This document shows, one piece after another, positions 58,272 through 64,000 of a DNA stretch of 64,000 bases (positions are counted from its first letter, which is position 1; each line of letters begins with the position of its first letter). The stretch is from Paracoccus lutimaris (GTDB lineage Bacteria; Pseudomonadota; Alphaproteobacteria; Rhodobacterales; Rhodobacteraceae). The DNA is taken from positions 62,001 to 126,000 of the forward strand of contig NZ_QPJL01000004.1 in the NCBI RefSeq assembly GCF_003337565.1. Reading direction: 5' to 3'. The position numbers and the translations under genes were made by a program. Below the pieces are notes generated by a model that was not told the origin of the DNA, searched no databases, and saw nothing but the letters and a program-made list of their open reading frames with translations.

Positions 58272-58490
58272 TCAGGCAATGATATCGGGGGTCAGCTCGT
58301 CCTCAAGCCGGGCGATGCGGTCTTTCAGGGACAGCTTCTGCTTTTTCAGCCGCTGAAGGGTCAGCGAATGGGTCAGGCTTTGATTGGCCAGCGCGGCGAT
58401 GGCCTCGTCGAGATCACGATGCTCGCGCCGCAGGACCTCCAGCCGGGTGCGGGCGATTTCCTCATGGGACATTTCGTGATGGGCATTCAT
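58272..58490 (-). CDS. YdcH family (DUF465) small protein
   Basis: The 72-residue helical protein has the DUF465 pattern: EHRDLDEAIAALANQ and LQRLKKQKLSLKDRIARLEDE, a two-helix coiled-coil. Role unknown. The start at 58490 is upstream of an in-frame Met at 58472. It is divergent from a small heat-shock gene with a CtrA-like site between them. Confidence 0.85.
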   Translation of the reverse strand: MNAHHEMSHEEIARTRLEVLRREHRDLDEAIAALANQSLTHSLTLQRLKKQKLSLKDRIARLEDELTPDIIA

Positions 58491-58541
58491 GTCGGGCCTC
58501 GGGCTGGACTTGATCGCTTATAGCGCGGCGCCCGCGCACTG

Positions 58542-58557
58542 TTAATGGGTTGTTAAC
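58542..58557 (+). promoter_or_regulatory. CtrA-type box TTAA-N7-TTAAC
   Basis: The sequence ttaatgggttgttaac matches the CtrA consensus TTAA-N7-TTAAC exactly. A further ggttaac follows at 58574-58580. It lies 52 bp upstream of the DUF465 start and 132 bp before the small heat-shock gene, so either could be controlled. Confidence 0.6.
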
Positions 58558-58688
58558 GGCTTTGCCCAATCCTGGTTAACAAACCGGACGCATCTTGCGG
58601 ATCGGGGCCTGCGTTCACATATTGTCCCTGCCGGATCGCCATTCTGGGGTCTGGCCGACAGTCGCTTTACTGCAAAGGGCTTGGGGAA

Positions 58689-59099
58689 ATGACCAAGATC
58701 AGTCTGGCCGCACATCCGTTCCTGCTGGGGTTCGACCAGCTTGAGCGCCTGGCCGAACGGGCCGCCAAGGGCGCCGAGGGCTATCCGCCCTATAATATCG
58801 AACATCAGGGTCCGAACGGGTTCCGCATCACGCTGGCCGTGGCCGGATTTTGCGACGACGATCTGGCCATCACGCTTGAAGATCGCCAGCTGGTGATTCG
58901 CGGCCGTCAGGCCGAGCCAGAGGCGGACCGCGTCTTCCTGCATCGCGGCATTGCCGCCCGCGCCTTTCAGCGCAGTTTCGTGCTGGCGGACGGGGTCGAG
59001 GTGGTCTCGGCCGGGCTGGAAAACGGACTGTTGAACATCGACCTGCGCCGGTCTGTCCCTGACAGCATCGTGCAAAGCATTCCGATCAGCCGCAAATGA
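58689..59099 (+). CDS. Small heat-shock protein (Hsp20/IbpA type)
   Basis: The 136-residue chaperone has an alpha-crystallin domain from about 33 to 125: YPPYNIEHQGPNGFRITLAV, AVAGFCDDDLAITLEDRQLV, and the C-terminal GLENGLLNIDLRR. The N-terminal arm is short; the tail ends IPISRK, giving the I-x-I motif. It should bind unfolding proteins. It is 13 bp upstream of a DUF1150 gene, a frequent pair in Rhodobacteraceae. Confidence 0.93.
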   Translation: MTKISLAAHPFLLGFDQLERLAERAAKGAEGYPPYNIEHQGPNGFRITLAVAGFCDDDLAITLEDRQLVIRGRQAEPEADRVFLHRGIAARAFQRSFVLADGVEVVSAGLENGLLNIDLRRSVPDSIVQSIPISRK

Positions 59100-59112
59100 A
59101 AGGGGATCGCAA

Positions 59113-59340
59113 ATGAACGAGAAATTTGACTTCAGCCCGGAGACCTCGGGCAATACCGTCTATATCCGCCGCGTCGCGCTGGACACGCTGCCCGACGAAG
59201 TCCGCCGGCAGGTGCCGGATGTGGACGCGCTTTACGCCGTCCATGGCGTCGACGGCGAAAGACTGGCGCTGGTCAAGGACCGCGACCTGGCCTTTATTCT
59301 GGCCCGCCAGAATGAGCTGACCCCGGTCAGCGTCCACTGA
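59113..59340 (+). CDS. DUF1150 protein
   Basis: The 75-residue protein shows the DUF1150 pattern: VYIRRVALDTLPDEVRRQV and LYAVHGVDGERLALVKDRDLAF, ending in ARQNELTPVSVH. The family occurs after small heat-shock genes in Rhodobacterales and has no known function. A GC-rich stem follows the stop. Confidence 0.88.
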   Translation: MNEKFDFSPETSGNTVYIRRVALDTLPDEVRRQVPDVDALYAVHGVDGERLALVKDRDLAFILARQNELTPVSVH

Positions 59341-59349
59341 TGCATTGAC

Positions 59350-59375
59350 GGGCGGGGCGCATTTTTGCCCCGCCC
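59350..59375 (+). terminator. Stem-loop after the DUF1150 gene
   Basis: Nine-base perfect arms (gggcggggc at 59350-59358 and gccccgccc at 59367-59375) enclose a loop containing ttttt. No T run follows, so termination is uncertain. Confidence 0.5.
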
Positions 59376-59464
59376 GCCCCGCGACCATGGCGACCGCCTG
59401 AGATCAGCAGATTACCGCAAGACACGGCCTATGGCCTGCGCGACCCGCGGCGGCATTCAACGCG

Positions 59465-60070
59465 TCACGAATTTGTCAGTCCGGCAACAAGGGCGTTCTG
59501 CGACCATTGCCAATGCGCGGTCAGCGAATTGATCAGGCAATGGCGACAAACCTTGCCCCCTTTCCATTCCGCAAAAAGGTCGCGCCGCGCGGGGGGCGCA
59601 CCGGTCCCGGCAAGGCCAAAGGGGCTTGTGTCGCGAAACGGCACCTCTTTGCCGATCACCTCCTGACCGCAAAAGGTCTGACCGGTTCCGGGTACCTGCA
59701 GATGCAGCCTGCCCCGCTGCGAGATCAGTGGCAGACAGTGCTGCATGTCGCTGATGACCCGGCTGCCCATCGGTCCGACAAGCTGGTTCTGGGTCGGGCA
59801 GAACAGTGCCGCCCAGTTCTCGCCATCGGGATCGACCTCGATCCGCACCGGAATCAGCTCATCGACATCCGAGATCGGCATATTGGGGTAACGCGGCAGC
59901 GGAGGTCCGGCGACCGCCGCCTTGCGAATGACAAAGCCGGTGGAATCGGCCTCTCCCACCGTCAGAAAGCGGGTATAGAGGTCATCCAGAACTGCAAAGA
60001 CTACTGCACAATAGGTCGCGTATTGCACGCGACCATCCGGGAAACGGACACTCGCCATCCAAGTCGCCAC
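59465..60070 (-). CDS. Hypothetical protein with conserved Cys residues (201 aa)
   Basis: The protein begins with VRFPDGRVQYATYCAVVFAV if a GTG at 60070 is used, which has ggggg seven bases upstream; an ATG at 60058 is an alternative. The first 75 residues resemble an N-terminal sensor-type domain and the end contains CRHCLINSL, a possible metal site. No signal peptide is evident. I do not recognise the family. It lies 100 bp downstream of the glycosyltransferase pair on the same strand. Confidence 0.6.
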   Translation of the reverse strand: MATWMASVRFPDGRVQYATYCAVVFAVLDDLYTRFLTVGEADSTGFVIRKAAVAGPPLPRYPNMPISDVDELIPVRIEVDPDGENWAALFCPTQNQLVGPMGSRVISDMQHCLPLISQRGRLHLQVPGTGQTFCGQEVIGKEVPFRDTSPFGLAGTGAPPARRDLFAEWKGGKVCRHCLINSLTAHWQWSQNALVAGLTNS

Positions 60071-60170
60071 GACCGCCCCCTTTCAGCGGGTTCGCCCCAA
60101 CGAAGCCGGAAACAGATTGCGAGATTTTCAACCAGAAATCAATGCGATAGATAAAATCAGAACGATATGT

Positions 60171-60977
60171 TCAGGCCGGCCAGCCATAGCGCTTGAGCAT
60201 TGCACTGACGGCGCGGTCATTGCCATCGCCCGCCAGATTGGTGCCGCGCAGGTTCTGGGCCTGCGTATCTGGCCATTCGGTGATGCGGAAACGCCTGCCG
60301 ATCTTGGCCGGGTTCGAGCCGCGCATCCGGTGCATCCAGTAAAGCCAGACGTCATCGGCCAAGGGCGCAAGTTCCTGAAACCGCGCCGCGTCGGTCACGT
60401 CTTCGTGAAAGACGCCGGGCGCATAGAGGACGCCCCCCACCCCGGTCGGAAAGATCAAGGGCCCGGTCTCGGGCGTCTCGATATTGCGCCGCCAGTCGTC
60501 ATAGCTGCGCGGCTGATCGCCCGCCATGGTCACGCGATGGGCGCGATGGGCGGCGACACCGGCGCCGGCATGGGTGACCAGCCGCTCGAGCCAGTCCGGA
60601 CCGTAATAGATATCGTCATCGGCGGTGACGATATGGGCACCGGGTGCCTCGATCAGCGTCGGCACGATCTTCTTGTAGGAGCGCCAGTTCGGACAGATCC
60701 GCACCTCGAGCCCCGGCAGATGCGCGGCACGGGGCAGCAACGCCTCATGCTCGGCATCCAGCCACAGGATCACCCGGTCGGCACGAAGGCTTTGCGCCAG
60801 CAACGAGCGCAGCACCAGATGCAGATGGGCAAAGCGCGCCGGATAGCTGGTCAGGCTGACCACCAGTTCCGAGGGCAGACCGTGCGGGCGCGGCTGGAGA
60901 TCGCGGGACATGATCTCGGCCTCGGCCCGGGCGATGCGGCGGGCATGCTTCCAGCGCCGGAAGGCGTCCGCGATCAT
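60171..60977 (-). CDS. Glycosyltransferase, GT-A type
   Basis: The 268-residue protein has a GT-A-like nucleotide-sugar region: ELVVSLTSYPARFAHLHLVL near the N-terminus and ADDDIYYGPDWLERL with the metal-binding DDD, followed by a C-terminal FRITEWPDTQAQN. It starts within the stop of the upstream transferase gene (ATGA) and is probably co-translated. The acceptor is unknown; with the upstream gene it may decorate a surface glycan. Confidence 0.82.
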   Translation of the reverse strand: MIADAFRRWKHARRIARAEAEIMSRDLQPRPHGLPSELVVSLTSYPARFAHLHLVLRSLLAQSLRADRVILWLDAEHEALLPRAAHLPGLEVRICPNWRSYKKIVPTLIEAPGAHIVTADDDIYYGPDWLERLVTHAGAGVAAHRAHRVTMAGDQPRSYDDWRRNIETPETGPLIFPTGVGGVLYAPGVFHEDVTDAARFQELAPLADDVWLYWMHRMRGSNPAKIGRRFRITEWPDTQAQNLRGTNLAGDGNDRAVSAMLKRYGWPA

Positions 60978-61753
60978 CCCTGCCATGCCTTGCGCAGCCA
61001 GTCGATATTGCCGATGCGGCGATACCATTTATGGCCGCGACCGGCAAAGACGTCCTCCATCTTGGGGGCGCCGGCAAAGAGCACGATCTTGGCCCGCGCG
61101 GGCAGCGTCGGATCGCTCAGATAGCTTTGGATATTGCGCGGCACGCAATCGTTCTTGAAGCTGACGCACCAGCCACGCGGCCAATAGTTCAGATGGCCAT
61201 GCTTGGCCAGTTGCGCGGACTGGAACTGCTGGCTGATCTCATAGCCGGCGGTCGCGGCGACCGGATCGGCCAGATAGGCGTCAAGGATATAGCTGTGCGC
61301 GCCCACGACATAGCGAAAGACCGAGCTGTTGCCCACGGAATGCAGGAAACGGTCGCGTTCGGGGTTCAACCGGCGCAGCGGCTTGGGGCGAAACAAGTCG
61401 TCATCGCGGATGATGAAATATTCGCCTGGAAGATCGAAGAAATCCGAGAGGTCATCGACGACCACCAGATCCAGATCCAGAAACAGCGCCGTCATGCCGG
61501 TGAAACCGCCCAGATCGGCGCGAAACAGCGCCAGCTTGCGCCAGCGGGTGTCGCCATGCCCTTTGGGCAAGCCCAGTTCCGGCAAGGGCAGCGCCTCGAC
61601 GCCCGGATCGATGCCCTCGGCGTCGTCGGTAAAGCAGATGAAGCGGTGCGGGCGGGCCAGATGGCGCTTTACCTGACGGTAAAGCCGGTTGACGTCCTCG
61701 GCGCCATAGATCGTGCCCCATTTCATCGTCAGGATCAGAACGGGCTCGGTCAT
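60974..61753 (-). CDS. Glycosyltransferase-like protein
   Basis: The 259-residue protein starts MTEPVLILTMKWGTIYGAED and has LFLDLDLVVVDDL, a DxD-type motif, and FIIRDDDLFRP. It looks like a GT8-like family member of polysaccharide synthesis. The ATG at 61753 has gaagggag six bases upstream. It overlaps the next gene by four bases. A terminator for the sulfurylase gene lies 40 bp upstream, so this pair needs its own promoter. Confidence 0.82.
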   Translation of the reverse strand: MTEPVLILTMKWGTIYGAEDVNRLYRQVKRHLARPHRFICFTDDAEGIDPGVEALPLPELGLPKGHGDTRWRKLALFRADLGGFTGMTALFLDLDLVVVDDLSDFFDLPGEYFIIRDDDLFRPKPLRRLNPERDRFLHSVGNSSVFRYVVGAHSYILDAYLADPVAATAGYEISQQFQSAQLAKHGHLNYWPRGWCVSFKNDCVPRNIQSYLSDPTLPARAKIVLFAGAPKMEDVFAGRGHKWYRRIGNIDWLRKAWQG

Positions 61754-61792
61754 CGGCACTCCCTTCACATCGTCTATCCCGCGATATGCGAA

Positions 61793-61824
61793 GGGGCCGC
61801 GCTGGTCAACGCCGGCGCGGCCCC
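61793..61824 (-). terminator. Hairpin after the sulfurylase/kinase gene
   Basis: Ten-base perfect arms (ggggccgcgc at 61793-61802 and gcgcggcccc at 61815-61824) lie just downstream of the minus-strand sat/cysC stop. Only tt follows, so termination strength is uncertain. Confidence 0.6.
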
Positions 61825-61845
61825 CGAAATGTCACGGCTCCCGGC

Positions 61846-63555
61846 TTATTTCAGGCCGATCAGCCCCATGCCTTCCAGCTTCAAGAGCACCTGCTGGGCG
61901 GCGTGATCGACATCGACGCCCTCGGTCTGGACGCGCAGCTCGGGGTTCACGGGCTCTTCATAGGGGTCCGAAATGCCGGTGAACTCCTTGATCTTGCCTT
62001 CGCGCGCCAGCTTGTAGAGGCCCTTGCGGTCGCGGCGTTCGCATTCCTCAAGCGTGGTCGCGACATGGACCTCGATGAAGGCGCCGCCAGCCTCGACCAT
62101 CTCGCGCACGGCGCGCCGCGTCGCGGTATAGGGCGCGATCGGGGCGCAGATGGCGATGCCGCCGTTCTTGGTGATCTCGCTGGCGACAAAGCCGATGCGC
62201 TTGATGTTGATGTCGCGGTGTTCCTTGCTGAAGCCCAGCTCCGAGGACAGGTGCTTGCGCACCACGTCACCGTCGAGCAGCGTCACCGGACGGCCGCCCA
62301 TCTCCATCAGCTTGACCATCAGCGCGTTGGCGATGGTCGACTTGCCCGAGCCGGAAAGCCCGGTGAAGAACACCGTGAAGCCCTGCTTGTTGCGCGGCGG
62401 CGAGGTGCGGCGCAGCTGGGTCACCACCTCGGGGAAGCTGAACCATTCCGGGATTTCCAGACCTTCGCGCAGGCGGCGGCGCAGTTCGGTCCCCGAGATA
62501 TCCAGAATGGTCGCGCCGTCTTCGACCTCGTCGCGGGGCTCGTATTGCGCGCGTTCCTGCACATAGACCATCTGTTTGAAATCGACCATCTCGATGCCGA
62601 TTTCGTCCTGATATTTGCGGAACAGCTCTTGCGCGGCATAGGGATCGTAGAAATCCTCGCCCTTGCTGTTCTTGCCCGGGCCGGCATGGTCGCGGCCGAC
62701 GATCATATGGGTCAGGCCGTGGTTGCGGCGGATGATGCCGTGCCAGACCGCCTCGCGCGGGCCGGCCATGCGCATGGCAAGGTTCAGCAAGCTCAGATGC
62801 GTGGTCGCGGCCGGATATTTGTCCAGAACCGCCTCATAGCAGCGCACGCGGGTGAAGTGGTCCACATCGCCCGGCTTGGTCATGCCGACGACCGGGTGGA
62901 TCAGCAGGTTGGCCTGCGCTTCGCGCGCGGCGCGGAAGGTCAGTTCCTGATGGGCGCGGTGCAGCGGGTTGCGGGTCTGGAAGGCGACGATGCGGCGCCA
63001 GCCCAGCTTGCGGAAATAGGCGCGCAGTTCATTGGGGGTGTCGCGGCGGCCGCGAAAATCGTAATGCGTCGGCGGCTGGATGCCGGTGATCGGGCCGCCC
63101 AGATAGACCGGGCCGGCGGTATTGTGCAGGTAGTTCACCGCCGGATGCGCCAGATCGTCGGCGCCAAAGACCTGCTCGGCCTCATGCGCCTTGTTCGGGA
63201 CCCATTTGTCGGTGACCGACAGGATCGCCAGAATGACGCCCTCCTGATCGCGCAGCGCGATGTCCTGGCCCGGCTCGATCTTGTCGGCGAAGTCCTGGCT
63301 GACGTCCAGGTTCACCGGAATCGGCCAGATATCGCCGGTGGTCAGGTGCATGTCCTCGACCACGGAATTGTAATCGGCCTCGGTCAGGAAGCCTTTCAGC
63401 GGGTAGAAGCCGCCATTCATCAACAGTTCAAGGTCGCAGATCTGGCGCGGGGTCAGATCCCAGGACGGCATGTTGCCGGCTTCGGTCTTGAGCTTCTGCG
63501 CCGAATCGGCGCTGACATAAAGTTCGGGGATCGGGGCAAGGTTGGGCTGGGTCAT
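61846..63555 (-). CDS. Bifunctional sulfate adenylyltransferase / APS kinase
   Basis: The 569-residue fusion makes APS from sulfate and ATP, then PAPS. The ATP sulfurylase part covers about 1-385 with QTRNPLHRAH at 193-202 and GRDHAGPG near 287; the APS kinase part (about 390-569) has P-loop GLSGSGKST at 399-407. The single-chain Sat/CysC arrangement replaces the CysDN heterodimer. Both active sites look complete. The nearby trxB encodes thioredoxin reductase, whose partner thioredoxin is the electron source for the next step. It supports sulfur assimilation. Confidence 0.95.
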   Translation of the reverse strand: MTQPNLAPIPELYVSADSAQKLKTEAGNMPSWDLTPRQICDLELLMNGGFYPLKGFLTEADYNSVVEDMHLTTGDIWPIPVNLDVSQDFADKIEPGQDIALRDQEGVILAILSVTDKWVPNKAHEAEQVFGADDLAHPAVNYLHNTAGPVYLGGPITGIQPPTHYDFRGRRDTPNELRAYFRKLGWRRIVAFQTRNPLHRAHQELTFRAAREAQANLLIHPVVGMTKPGDVDHFTRVRCYEAVLDKYPAATTHLSLLNLAMRMAGPREAVWHGIIRRNHGLTHMIVGRDHAGPGKNSKGEDFYDPYAAQELFRKYQDEIGIEMVDFKQMVYVQERAQYEPRDEVEDGATILDISGTELRRRLREGLEIPEWFSFPEVVTQLRRTSPPRNKQGFTVFFTGLSGSGKSTIANALMVKLMEMGGRPVTLLDGDVVRKHLSSELGFSKEHRDINIKRIGFVASEITKNGGIAICAPIAPYTATRRAVREMVEAGGAFIEVHVATTLEECERRDRKGLYKLAREGKIKEFTGISDPYEEPVNPELRVQTEGVDVDHAAQQVLLKLEGMGLIGLK

Positions 63556-63842
63556 CGGTTACTCGGCGGTTTGATCAGGGCCGGAACAGCTGGCCCACAG
63601 CGAAAAAGGACATGGCGGCCGAAAAAATCCCGGCCCCCGGTTTCGGCTTGCCCTTAGCCGTCAAATTTCGCGGATTCAACAGAAGGTTTCAGGGTTTTCC
63701 CGCACTGTGTCGCATATCGGCCATGCATCGCCAAAAGGCCGGAATCTGACCGAAAAGGCTTGGTTTCCGCGCGCCGCCGCGCCGCCGCAAAGGCTTTCGC
63801 GGCAGCAGCGTATGGCCGGAACGCCGTCCCGGCCCGGGCGTC

Positions 63843-64000
<158 letters not shown>

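Overview
The window is chromosomal DNA from a GC-rich alphaproteobacterium, almost certainly of the Rhodobacteraceae and most like Paracoccus. The grounds are the strong G/C third-position bias, the aerobic cobaltochelatase subunits CobS and CobT, an ScfR/PccR-type regulator with TTTGCAAA sites beside it, small alphaproteobacterial families (DUF1150, YdcH/DUF465, YbjN upstream of proC) and a CtrA-like TTAA-N7-TTAAC box. The genus is inference. I see no rRNA, tRNA, CRISPR array, insertion sequence, integrase or phage gene. Most of the window is ordinary core chromosome.

Layout. 1-3.4 kb: the 5' part of nnr (metabolite repair), divergent from glnB-glnA (nitrogen regulation and glutamine synthetase). 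3.4-6.8 kb: a leftward gluconate cluster with two GntP permeases and gluconokinase. 7-9.8 kb: purB, a FliG-like gene without other flagellar genes, and a 47-residue membrane protein ahead of gap. 10-15.4 kb: gap, a small unknown protein, pyrC-pyrE, dnaB and a DUF486 membrane protein. 15.4-20.3 kb: an MFS exporter, an ScfR-family regulator, then an M23 peptidase-bactofilin pair. 20.4-23.4 kb: DUF2189 protein, coaD, a CBS-pair protein and a LysR regulator divergent from the valine/methylmalonate genes.

23.5-28.2 kb: mmsA, acyl-CoA dehydrogenase, 3-hydroxyisobutyryl-CoA hydrolase and mmsB, together the distal valine pathway. 28.2-36.3 kb: a small exported protein, an acetyltransferase, a DUF1501/DUF1800 pair, aspS with an in-frame insertion, a CPBP membrane protein, a GH25 lipoprotein and a second acetyltransferase. 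36.3-45.3 kb: a 33-bp direct repeat, an FAD-linked oxidase divergent from a ClC channel, a DUF808 protein, then cobS, an exported unknown, glutaminase and cobT. 45.4-50.4 kb: glycosyltransferase, aminopeptidase P, DUF475 and DUF1045. 50.4-55.5 kb: a corA broken by an in-frame amber codon, then a tightly overlapping leftward run (glycerate kinase, 2-hydroxyacid dehydrogenase, csaA, proC) with a YbjN gene upstream. 55.5-64 kb: cobC with a structured leader, purE-purK, DUF465, a small heat-shock protein with DUF1150, an unknown, two glycosyltransferases, a fused sulfurylase/APS kinase and the 3' end of trxB.

The most unusual observations are the roughly 70-residue in-frame insertion of odd codon usage in aspS (about 32897-33109), the amber codon in corA (50998-51000), the FliG-like gene without flagellar neighbours, paired TTTGCAAA sites before the ScfR-type gene, and a leader upstream of cobC that can form two strong hairpins. 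I did not find a clear multi-gene novel system.
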